Positions 12,219 to 21,099 of a DNA stretch of 64,000 nt are shown one piece after another. A program made the translations under genes and the position numbers. Source of the stretch: Liopterus haemorrhoidalis (Eukaryota; Arthropoda; Insecta; Coleoptera; Dytiscidae); contig OZ020617.1 in the NCBI GenBank assembly GCA_963971575.1, positions 37,911,626 through 37,975,625 on the forward strand. Direction: 5' to 3'. Positions within the stretch are counted from its first letter, which is position 1; each line of letters starts with the position of its first letter. The notes beneath the pieces were generated by a model. The model was not told the origin of the DNA, ran no database searches, and saw only the letters and a program-made list of their open reading frames with translations.

Positions 12219-13230
12219 TTTGGCATCTACAGTATAAGACTGGTTCCGATCATCAGGAACTCTTATAGATCAAATAGTTTATCCCAGTGCCTTTGACAAG
12301 CACCATCAGCTAATAATAACGAAAATCCAGATCCAAATAATTTTTGAATTAAGGCTATTAACGTCTACTGTTAGTTAAATATCAAAAGTTCATTAAGATT
12401 ATTCGGTTCACGAAATGTAGGGCCCAACTGGAATAAACCCCGATATGCGTTGGCTTATCCCTGTGAGGATCATAAAAGTGAATGATATTGAAGTCAATAA
12501 TTAAGTTCACATCAACCTCACATTGAGCATCCAGGGCTATTATCTTTTGGCCATGAGCTAAACCGGTTCTTATTGTTACATCTAAGGTTCTATCTATTGC
12601 TAAAGAAAAAACCGGAACTATAAAAAATTGTTATCAAATAGTAAATGCACATTGACCTCATTCCTTACATCTAAAGCTATTAGCACTTACTGGCTAATTC
12701 AAAACTTAGATAAACATCAGAAAACCGGAGTTCAAATGGTGTTTCATAACACGGTAGCACCCAGTATCTAACTTTTTTAAAAGTCTATTAGAAAATGAAA
12801 ACCTGAAAAAAGACTTTTAAAATGATATTAAATTAATGAAATTGGTCGTTTGCACCTCAAAGAATAGCAATCAGAAAATATTATGAAGCAAAAAAAAACC
12901 TTTTTCCATAAGTTATTAATTATTAAATATTAAACAGTTTCAAACGCCGTCTTTTAGTGACATAGTTGACACTCCTGTGTCTTAGATTAATATCTGTGCA
13001 AACGACGTCAATGATACCCAATATTTTTTTAATTTCGTTATTTTTTAAATTAGATGATCAAAATATAAAATGATATAAGCAAAAAACTTTATGTTTCAAA
13101 ATATTTGCAAGAGATTTTGCTTTAAATGTTCATGCACTCGAGATGAGATAATAAACATGCAAGTAACATTAATAAGCAGAATATCCACTAGATATCCACT
13201 ATATTTAGATATTATTTAAGTGAGTATTAA
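12219..13230. other. spacer with a stop-free minus-strand stretch
   Basis: On the minus strand about 12590-12400 there is a stop-free run of roughly 60 codons (reading TIRTGLAHGQKIIALDAQCE and on to THIGVYSSWALHFVNRI). It has no start codon and no family I recognise; it could be a fragment of a mobile element or an exon relic. The remainder shows nothing. Confidence 0.3.
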
Positions 13231-13235
13231 ATGAG

Positions 13236-13546
13236 CAAACCTGTGGCTGCAAGCATTAAACCGCTTGTACCTGCTGTTTATCCACTAAGCAAAGGCATGG
13301 ACGTGAGTTCAACTCCTGCTTATGTCAAATACATTGTGTAAAAGTATGTATACAAATTACAAGTTCTGCTTAGCGCTGCGCAACCGGCTTTAAACTATAG
13401 GTGCCTTTCTGTGTACGCTAAAAAATGGATGTAATAAGGACCATATTACTCCTGAATTTACATAGATTGAAAATATGGTCATGAAACCTGGAAACAGGAG
13501 GCCTAGGCTCAAATCGGGCTTTCGCGCCAATGAAGATGAAGATTAA
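13236..13546 (+). repeat. tRNA-derived SINE candidate
   Basis: A polymerase III B-box-like sequence GAGTTCAACTCC is at about 13306-13317 and a loose A-box TGGCTGCAAGC is at about 13244-13254. Downstream comes about 200 bp of unrelated body that ends TTTCGCGCCAATGAAGATGAAGATT, i.e. a short GAAGAT simple-repeat tail. A tRNA-like head, a body and a short tandem tail are the usual build of tRNA-derived SINEs. No flanking duplication was identified, so the limits are approximate. Confidence 0.4.
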
Positions 13547-14400
13547 TTAAGTATTTATAATTAATTTTTGCCAAAATCACAACGAAAATTACAAAGTTAA
13601 ATATGCCAATGTATATAAAACTGCTTAATATTCATTAAAAAAAAAAATCACTCTACATGTCTATTATTATCCGATATTGAGAAATAAAGCATAAAACCTT
13701 TTTATACAGATTGTAACATATTGGATATTAGTTTATTATTTACCGTTTGTCATACGCTAAATAAATAAATAATCGTTACCGTTAATTTCTTAGATCCTTT
13801 TAATCCCTTAATTATTAATTGGGAAAGAGTATTAAGTTGTAATTAAATTGGCCCTTCTTTAAAGGGTATTTTAATTACACATACATGTTAGATAGTGTTT
13901 GCTCGAGAGTGAGCTAAAAACTGAATCCCTGACGCTGCCATCAAAATTTCTTCGGGTTAACGATAATGTTTTGCTGGAGATAAAAAAATGTTTCTCTTAC
14001 GAACATTTGGGAAAGACTTGAGGGTAAATGTTTATATTTAATTTTAGGGTAATTATGTATTTATCGTTTAATGTATTACTCAAAAAAATGGAAAAAACGG
14101 AGGAAGAAAAAACATAGAGATTTGGAAAATGGTGTAATCTTGCGAATATAAATGTCTTTTAATGAATCACAAAGAATAATAGAGGAAAAAATTATACATT
14201 AAACTGAATATATCAGTCTGGTTGGTGAGTATAACATAACAAACGAATATGCAAAACTATAAAGACCTCCTACGTATCACAAAAGAACAATAGCAGGAAC
14301 GTAAAGTGACAATTGTTCCAATAATAGTGTCAGCAACAGGAATGCACAAATGCACTGAAACACTCATTAAGAACAATTAGATAGAAGGAAGATCTTTGTA
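13547..14400. other. spacer, no gene seen
   Basis: AT-rich sequence with no supported gene. A possible decayed 5' flank of the following mariner may lie at 14250-14400, but no inverted end was found. Confidence 0.4.
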
Positions 14401-14412
14401 TCCAGATGCGCA

Positions 14413-14631
14413 ATGTTTATCAGGAAAAGAAGTGTTCATCGTGAAGGTCGTCCTGTTAGTGTTGTCACTCCAAAAACTATCGACGCTGCCTGGAGTATGT
14501 TGGAGGTGGATAACCACTACACTTACAGGGATATTGAAGCATTCTTTGGTTTATCCATGAGTCGAACGATACAATCCTACATGAACATCGGGTCGTCAAG
14601 AAGCTTTGTGGGTACCACAACAATTAACTGA
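14413..14631 (+). pseudogene. mariner transposase N-terminal fragment
   Basis: This 72-codon frame contains REGRPVSVVTPKTIDAAWSM and YTYRDIEAFFGLSMSRT, corresponding to the linker and second helix-turn-helix of mariner transposases that recognise the inverted ends. It stops at 14631, and the protein continues in another frame (NIVTCDGTW at about 14720). Relatives are about 345 residues in full, so this is only a fragment. Confidence 0.65.
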
Positions 14632-14897
14632 TGTTTAAAAGAAGGCGCGTGTGGAGTGGAACATGAAAGTGCTCATTAAATTTAACAGACGCCAGACAAA
14701 AGTTGTCGACAACATAGTAACATGTGATGGAACATGGATTTACTGCTACGAACCAGAAAGTAAACGACAGATGGCTCAGTGGATCTTCCCAGACAAAGAC
14801 AAACTAGTCTAAAGAAACGTACACGGAGCACTGGCGAGAAAATGGCTGCTTCATTTTTCGGACTTACGGGTCATATTGCCACTATTCCACTGAAACA

Positions 14898-15142
14898 TTG
14901 TCGTATAAACTGATGAATGGTATACCACAATTTGTTCCTACAGTACGCGAAAAACGACCAAAAACGAGAATCCTTCTTCATCATGACAATACACGTCCGC
15001 AAACCGCAGCTGAAACTTCCGAGTTCCTGACCGTTTCAGGAGTAGCAGAAATGAATCATCCGCCTTACAGGCCAGACTTAGTGCCTTGTCACTTTTTTCT
15101 CTCCCCTTTTATACAAGCTACAATATGCAGATTCAAATTTAA
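14898..15142 (+). pseudogene. mariner transposase catalytic fragment
   Basis: The frame contains RPKTRILLHHDNTRPQTAAE (second catalytic Asp in HHDN) and MNHPPYRPDLVPCHFFLSPF. The third catalytic position is His in PCHFF where mariners carry Asp. The frame then reads CRFKF and runs into the insert at 15143. Reading across the insert from one copy of the 13-bp target duplication to the other restores the mariner frame, which continues EAAIVIYENLVSEI. Confidence 0.75.
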
Positions 15143-15189
15143 GTGGAAAGGTTGTACGGGTATCGGACATAAATAAAAACAACTATCTA

Positions 15190-15232
15190 CAGCTGACCAG
15201 TTTCGGAATAGTTTATTCCTTCATCAGAGCTG
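15190..15232 (-). ncRNA. hammerhead ribozyme-like motif, left arm
   Basis: This is the exact reverse complement of the motif in the right arm, with the core box on the minus strand at 15227-15221 and GAAA at 15204-15201. A transcript through the whole insert would contain one sense and one antisense copy and would fold into the long hairpin instead of the ribozyme. Confidence 0.55.
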
Positions 15233-15409
15233 CTACATGCAGGAAAATCAAAATACAGTATAAGTGTACATCGTATAACAATAAATGAATATAATAATAA
15301 TATAAGTATAACATTGTAAACCATACCATGTTATACTTATATTATTATTATATTCATTTATTGTTATACGATGTACACTTATACTGTATTTTGATTTTCC
15401 TGCATGTAG

Positions 15410-15452
15410 CAGCTCTGATGAAGGAATAAACTATTCCGAAACTGGTCAGCTG
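15410..15452 (+). ncRNA. hammerhead ribozyme-like motif, right arm
   Basis: The core box CTGATGA is at 15415-15421 and GAAA at 15438-15441. Helix II is GGAATA (15423-15428) with TATTCC (15432-15437) and a 3-base loop. Helix I is CAGCT (15410-15414) with AGCTG (15448-15452). The cleavage triplet would be GTC (15445-15447). Helix III is minimal: only the terminal A and the next C of GAAAC pair with GT around a 2-base loop, so activity would probably need dimers, as proposed for Penelope-like elements. One extra A (15422) separates the core box from helix II compared with the canonical motif, which may lower activity. Function is inferred, not shown. Confidence 0.55.
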
Positions 15453-15749
15453 TAGATAGTTGTTTTTATTTATGTCCGATACCCGTACAACCTTTCCACT
15501 TCTATTCATTACGGACACGACCATCTCCACATCGATTCAAATTTAATAGCCTTGAAGCGGCGATTGTAATCTACGAAAATCTCGTTTCTGAGATAATACT
15601 TAAAGGATGGGCCTAGTGTTTTCAGAATTGATTCCATCGGATAAAAAAGTGCATTGATCATGAATGTAAATATTTTGAAAACAATAAAAATATTTATGTA
15701 AGCAACTTTTTTTGTGTTTATCGTTATCCGCAAAGTAGCAACCTTCGTA

Positions 15750-16370
15750 TTTCTGATAGATAAATGTTTTCCATCAGATGAAAAAATGTTAATACTAAAA
15801 ATAATTATAATAATATCTTTAACGGGAATTTTACACCATGAAATATTTGTTATGATAAATAAAATTACCTACCAGTACCAGGTAATGGAAATGAATAAAG
15901 CAAGACTGTCGAAGTCAGCAATTTAGTATAAACCCGAAAAAGAACGCAGCATTGGAAGAAAATTGAAATAATGAATTGAAAGAAATTACAAGGCCTAACC
16001 CATAAGAAAAAATATTGTTATTTTATACTTCCTGGAAAGTCTTAATAAAGAATGGATAGAATTTTTTTTTTGAGTACGTGAGTCACGCTAAAATTATTGA
16101 GAATTAGACACATGGTTCACATATTTTTTATGATTATATTTTAAATATGTTTGAAGTAGTTCCCTCTTAAAATAATACACTTTGCTATTATCTCCTTCAA
16201 TTTCTTAAAAGCTGCCAATCTTTAAAATTATCATGAATTGTAGCTTCTAAAGAGCGTAGATGCACAAGATTCCTGAAGTTAACAAAATTTGTTCTTGAAA
16301 TGCCATACCCGGATTCCAAGCATTGAATATTTCCACACTACACTTGTGTTGTGCGTGTTGCGTGTGTAAC
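15750..16370. other. AT-rich spacer
   Basis: No gene supported. Low-complexity AT sequence with a T-run at 16061-16071. Confidence 0.5.
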
Positions 16371-16489
16371 ATAATTGTATGTCACCAATTTTTTTAACGT
16401 ACATTCCGAACAACTTCATGTTTTACGAGAAAAATTTCCTGGGCCATTATACCTTAGTGGTGACCCAATGTCTTCCGAGAGAGAAACGG

Positions 16490-16585
16490 TAGGGAATATA
16501 TTAATATCATTTTGCCGGCGCCGGGAATTGAACCCTGGTCTGTTACTCAGTAGTTTAAACATTAGGTATTTGAGTCATGACCGTT
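16490..16585 (-). repeat. tRNA-like (SINE head?) sequence
   Basis: On the minus strand the sequence GGGTTCAATTCCCGGCGCCGG (16527-16507) contains a good polymerase III B box (GGTTCAATTCC) with the T-stem pairing GGG/CCC. The region upstream on that strand has tRNA-like length but only a poor A box, and the acceptor stem does not close. It is best read as a decayed tRNA-derived sequence. Confidence 0.35.
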
Positions 16586-16605
16586 CTCTTTACAAAACTA
16601 GGTAG

Positions 16606-18240
16606 AGGATTTAGCTAGAAAGGCTAACGAGAAACTTCTAAAGTTAAATACTCTATACCCAGTTGGAAAAGAGATATTGAGAAAAGAAAGAAAAGATGCG
16701 ATTATGAGCAGGAACTGCGATTATGAGCATTCGTGAAAAATATAATTATAGTTCTCTTAAATGTTATCATCCTTCGATCGTTCCCTTAAAAATTCTTTAC
16801 AATTTTGATAAAGGCAACACTTTTTCTTTAGGAACTAAGCTTATTGTAAAATATTCGATACATTAAGTTGTTTTATAAATCGTTTCCTCTAGCTGTCAAA
16901 AAGCGTCATAAAGCAATTAAACTTATAATAAAATTTGATGTATCAATAAATCCGAACTTTTACACACTGCTCTTCCAAAAATATGTAGTTCATATTTTGT
17001 TATTTCTTCTCCAGTGTTGCTAATAGTAATTGTCGGCACTGACAATTTGAGCTTATTTTTAAATTGAAATAATTTTTAGTTATATACTTAAACATCAGAA
17101 GCAATAACTAACATTGCTACCAACAAAATTTAGTGCAAGTTTTAAGAATTTTAAGCATCATTAAGGATTGCAAAACAAATATTCTTCCTTATAAAAACTC
17201 CTTAAAATTCCATAAAATGTACTACATCTTTAACTAAAAAGTAGACCAAAATTTGGATGGATATTCAGGCAGTATTAGGTCAATGGGAATCACGGACTAT
17301 TTGAACATAATAAGAATAATAAATTTGTTGAAATTTAAAGTATTAGAAAATATATTATTTAAGTCTAAAAATATTCATCAATATTGTAATATGCTTCCTT
17401 TAGTAGGTAATTTTGCAAAACATTTTCGATTTTCTTCGCAACCAGCTATTTTAAACCGTTAGGACATTTACTAAATAATTTAGCCCCAAAATGGTAAATC
17501 AATTTTTTTGGACAAATATGTGACCATGAGAAATTTGTAGTCATCACGACTTCTGGTTTCATATTCCTGACTGTTGCCACTTTTGGTAAGGACATGCTGA
17601 TTTTCTTTGCTTTAGCAATAGCTGTAGAATGTAAATAGGTAAAGTATTTTATGTTTAATGAAAAGCTGTATAGGGAGTATTCAATTTATTCCTAGCTAAT
17701 ACTCGAATAGGTCTTTTCTATAATACAAAAATTAATTTCCCCTCTACGGAAGTAGCCCATAGAATTATAGAATAATATTTGTTCACTCTGCAAAACGCTC
17801 TGTAATGTGCTAAACGTAGTCAAAATCTTAGATGGATGGATGGTGAAAGATGATATTAGAACTTTGGCAGTCATGTACTGGCAGATATTAGCAGTACATG
17901 GGGTCAAATTTTGGAATGTTCTAAAGAGTCGAATACCCTTTAAGGATAAGAAGCTATAAAGGCAATAAAAAAATGTAATTTTTTGTTTTGTTATTTTTTC
18001 GGCATTTTTTCATAAAAATCATATGTTTTTAGTAATAAATAAAGAAACGTAGTAAAACGTACAATAATTTTTTTCATCACCAAACTTTTCCAAACTTCCA
18101 AAAACAATCTTTTTATTACAAAACTTTTATCACAACTCACAAAAATATTAATAACATCCAAAACCAATTAATAATTTTATATTTTACGGTAACACTCACA
18201 CGCACAGATAGTTCACATAGAGATTTATAAACTTATAAAT
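16606..18240. other. AT-rich spacer with a repeat shared with 21.6 kb
   Basis: No gene supported. The segment about 17850-17975 resembles 21640-21760 (see the repeat entry). Other short frames are AT-driven. Confidence 0.4.
17850..17975 (+). repeat. dispersed repeat, copy 1 (pair with 21640-21760)
   Basis: Shared blocks include ATGGGGT-AAAT, TGTTCTAAAG, TCGAATA-CCTTT, AAGAAG-TATAA-GGCAATAA in the same order and spacing as at 21640-21760. Family unknown. Confidence 0.55.
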
Positions 18241-18246
18241 CAATTG

Positions 18247-18420
18247 GAGTTTGTGATGTGAACAGGCCGGCGGCCGCTGAAATACTGAAACATGCGCATG
18301 TTGAAACGTTCCGCGAGCTATGGGGTGCATTGCTTCAGAGGCCGCGGCTTGTACTTGTCATTGGGGGTGCTAGGAGAGACTGCAATTATCACAGTATGCT
18401 CAGGGTTAAGAACAGAGTCG
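18247..18420. other. local GC-rich island
   Basis: The block contains GGCCGGCGGCCGC and GAGGCCGCGGC, in sharp contrast to its AT-rich surroundings. A 64-codon plus-strand frame (18258-18452, MNRPAAAEILKHAHVETFRE...) crosses it but I do not recognise it. It may be a fragment of an unidentified element. Confidence 0.3.
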
Positions 18421-18865
18421 GAAAGGGAGTTGTAAAATTTGATAGGGGATAAATGCAGGTTAAGTTATATTAGCAGTAAGTTAAATAAGGCTTCAAATGA
18501 CGGTAGCAGCATTCTTTTAATTTCGCTCAATTTTAAACCTATTGTTAAATAATTTATAACCTGGACAAGAAAAATCCTGGAGTGTCCGACGTTATAAGAA
18601 AATTCTAATCTAAATCCACTGCTGTGCAAAGGTTTCTATTGTCTTCCATTTTTTAGGATCTATCCCAGGACTAGAACTCTATGTCTGTCTGAAAGTTCAA
18701 ATAATTTAATTTTACGCTTCCAGTTTCTCTCGCGATTTCTCACAGTCGTTTATCGATATCACATGATCCATTAGTCATCGTTGGTTCTCATTATATATCC
18801 TATTAATTTCTATTTATTTTTTGGCAATTTTACCTACGTCACATTTTTGTTTCTTATTTATTATT
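18421..18865. other. spacer
   Basis: No gene or repeat recognised. Confidence 0.4.
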
Positions 18866-18867
18866 TA

Positions 18868-20187
18868 CGAGGTGTGTAAATTAAGTAACCGGGCTGATTT
18901 TTTATTTATATATATATATATATTTTTATACGAATAGAATTACAATTCAATATTTTCTCCCTTAAAATAACTTCCTTTGTAAACCACACAGCGCTGGAGA
19001 CGGTTCTTATAATCCTCATAGCAGTGCTGGAACTCGGATAGTAGAATAGCTTTCAGCTGGTCTATTGCGGACGTTTGAATGTTTTCGAGTGTCCCAAAAT
19101 GGCGTCCCTTGAGGTGATCTCTCAATCTTGGGAAGAGAAAAGTCACAAGGACTCAAGTCAGGCGAATAAAGAGGCTGAGGAGTCACAGAAATGTTTTTAC
19201 TGGCCAAAAACTCGTTTATTGAAATTGCTGTATGACCAGGTATATTGTCGTGAAGCAATACCCAGTTCTTCTTCCTGTTTGGTCTCACACACATGACCCT
19301 TTTTAGAAGTTTTTCAAGAACCTCTCGGTAAAAAGTGTTTATTGACCGTTTGGCCTTGAGTCACAAACTCTTTGAGGACGAACCCCTGGCTAACAAAAAA
19401 ACAAATCATCATGCATTTGATCTTCGACTTACTCATTCTTGCTTTTTTGGGCCTTGGAGAGCTTGAAATGTGCCATTCCAATGTCCGGTGCTTGGTTTCC
19501 GGGTCGTATTCAAGCAGCCAAGTCTCGTCACCAGTAATGACACATTCCAGAAAATGGGTATCATTTTCAATCGATTCCAAAAAGTCAAGGCCCCTTTGCC
19601 TATTGATGTCCTTTTGGTCCTGTGGAAGGTGTTTTGGCACCATTTTTCCCCAGATTTTACTCATCTCCAACTCATTGGTCAAAACCTGATGAACGGTAGT
19701 GTGAGTCAAATTCAACCCTTCCCCGATCATTCTGACAGTCAACCGACGATCTGAACGCACAAGATCCCGGATTCTGTCGCCAATTTCATCAGTTCTTGAA
19801 GATGAAGGCCTTCCGCTGCGTGATTCATCTTCAATCAACTCTCCTTTTTCTGAAAATGCCTTAAACCACCAAAAAACCTGAGTCCTTCACAAACCACTGT
19901 CTTCGTAGGCCTGCTGAAGGTTTGCAAAAGTTTTCGTTGCACTGTTCCAGAGCCTGAAACAAAACCTGATAGCACACCGTTGCTCGAAATGAATGTCACT
20001 CAATTTTAGAACGCACTAGAAAAACCTGTTTCACGAAAAAAATCGCTAAGGACAACAAAATTACTCTAGCGAGTACAAACTCGTACTGAAAGCGTATCAC
20101 ATGTTCACCTGCCGCCCCTCCAAGTCCCGCGTCCCAAATGTTGCCAGATCAAACGCTATTTTCCGGTTACTTAATTTATACACCTCG
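18868..20187 (-). mobile_element. near full-length mariner element
   Basis: Inverted ends CGAGGTGTGTAAATTAAGTA (18868 onward) and TACTTAATTTATACACCTCG (to 20187) pair with one mismatch and are continued by ACCGG/CCGGT; TA is duplicated outside (18866-18867, 20188-20189). The 1320-bp length is usual for mariner. The minus strand encodes the transposase in pieces from about 20010 down to 18950. It is the best preserved autonomous-type element in the window. Confidence 0.9.
18940..20010 (-). pseudogene. mariner transposase, frameshifted
   Basis: Reading on the minus strand: an N-terminal region LSDIHFEQRCAIRFCFRLWN (about 20003) with one in-frame stop, then the largest open piece (19838-19314) with ESRSGRPSSSRTDEIGDRIR, LTHTTVHQVL and the first catalytic box VITGDETWLLEYDPETK. 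A frameshift near 19315 leads to NWVLLHDNIPGHTA (second Asp, 19294 piece) and YSPDLSPCDF (third Asp). Between the second and third Asp there are 34 residues, the mariner D,D34D spacing, so all three catalytic Asp survive. A second frameshift near 19145 gives the C-terminal part LKGRHFGTLENIQTSAIDQL. The breaks make it non-functional as it stands; the inverted ends may still be usable by a related transposase. Confidence 0.85.
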
Positions 20188-20189
20188 TA

Positions 20190-20527
20190 TTTACAAAAAT
20201 TAGCTTACAGATAAAAATCCAAATAACAAATAAAAAATATAACATAGTAAAAGAAAATAAACAATATACATTGTAAAAAAATCATGGAAAAAAATACATA
20301 GTAAAATAAATACATAATAATTAGGGTAAAAATAAGGGATTTTATTTGGTTAATAAATGCGTTGAAAGACATATTTAACAGATCTAGGCTATTGTTGTTA
20401 TTTAATGAATTGTTCTAGACAGTCTGTCTGCGCAAGTATTAAACCCTTAATTAGTCGAATGACTTCTACAGTAAAATAATGACTGGGAACGAGTCTCTCC
20501 CGCAGGTACATACATATTAAATTTATA
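20190..20527. other. AT-rich spacer
   Basis: No gene supported; possibly the 3' untranslated part of the following minus-strand retrotransposon relic. Confidence 0.4.
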
Positions 20528-21095
20528 TTATACATCTGGCACAAATATGACACTGTTCATAACTTTGTATAGAAAAATCGTATCGGCAAATACCCATTTA
20601 GATGTAAGTGAGGCTATGCTTAGCACATAGCATTTTTCAGGATAAGTGAGAATGTTGTAGTCTATACCCAGTTTGAACAGTGCGTAATTACAAAAATTAT
20701 TTTGTACATACTCGACACGTTCAATTTGGCTCTTTTGCAAAGGATTCCAAATAGTGGACGCATATTCCAAATGGCTCCTAACTAACGTACAAAATTTGGA
20801 TAGAGTTAATATCTGTAAACGCAGTAGTCTTGCGTTGTACAAAAACAAGCATTTTCAGTGATTTATTGGTTATAATATCGATACGTTTCGCAAAAGAGAG
20901 ATCACTGCTAAATAAAATGCCTAGTTCAGTCATTTCCTTAACTTGTAAAATCCATTTAGGTGATACTGCACTATCCCAGGATTTTTTTTTCCCGTAAAAA
21001 CACGATGCTTTTACACTTCTTTGGATTGAGATGAAGGCAGTTCGTGGAGCACCATTCCACCTCGGTATTAAGGTCTTCTTGAAATAGTGCTGTAG
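20528..21095 (-). pseudogene. jockey/CR1-like reverse transcriptase C-terminal relic
   Basis: Minus-strand pieces in order: FQEDLNTEVEWCSTNCLHLN then PKKCKSIVF (about 21090-21000), a damaged stretch, and then a 106-codon frame (20848-20528) with LVRSHLEYASTIWNPLQKSQ and IERVEYVQNNF. The first matches the region just after the YADD box (a Trp/Asn-rich helix and N-x-x-K-[CT]-K), and the second the thumb segment P-x-LEYAS-x-IWNP of jockey/CR1-type reverse transcriptases. The catalytic palm is absent from this window portion, so it is 5'-truncated. Confidence 0.7.
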
Positions 21096-21099
21096 AATA

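Larger units (their letters stand above)
15141..15501. repeat. perfect 174-bp palindrome arms around a 13-base loop
   Basis: Left arm 15141-15314, loop 15315-15327, right arm 15328-15501. Paired positions always sum to 30642, so there is no indel between arms. The absence of any mismatch, although the host mariner is riddled with mutations, means the palindrome is young or arose in one event. Confidence 0.9.
15143..15533. mobile_element. Penelope-like insert: two perfect 174-bp inverted arms with 13-bp target duplication
   Basis: The repeat GATTCAAATTTAA flanks the insert at 15130-15142 and 15534-15546. Inside, 15141-15314 and 15328-15501 are perfect reverse complements (174 of 174 by eye), separated by a 13-base loop; 32 further bases occur only on the right. 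Each arm contains a hammerhead-like motif. Penelope-like elements are known to carry minimal hammerhead ribozymes in their terminal repeats and to insert as inverted or truncated partial copies. No reverse transcriptase or GIY-YIG domain is present, so assignment rests on the ribozyme motif and the layout. An alternative is a foldback DNA element. Confidence 0.6.
14410..15747 (+). mobile_element. decayed mariner, interrupted by a Penelope-like insert
   Basis: Fragments in order: EGRPVSVVTPKTIDAAWSML (N-terminal helix-turn-helix region, from 14443), then CDGTWIYCYEPESKRQ (first catalytic region, about 14730), ILLHHDN (second, about 14970), HPPYRPDLVPCHFF (third, about 15058), then after the insert EAAIVIYENLVSEI and a terminal KCIDHECKYFENN (to about 15687). 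Mariner transposases cut and paste their own DNA through a D,D34D triad. The first Asp box is CDGTW instead of GDETW and the third reads CHFF where D is expected, so catalysis is lost. The right terminus CAACCTTCG is followed by TA at 15748, matching the right end of the mariner at 31274-31971. The insert is 15143-15533. Confidence 0.75.

Noticed and set aside
15509..15733. 74-codon minus-strand frame
   Set aside because: It is antisense to the mariner C-terminus and crosses the target duplication of the palindromic insert.
19372..19754. Plus-strand frames of 94-105 codons
   Set aside because: They are antisense shadows of the mariner transposase encoded on the minus strand.
19785..19800. 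TCATCAG on the plus strand (minus CTGATGA)
   Set aside because: It lies in the mariner coding region, and helix II and GAAA are absent.
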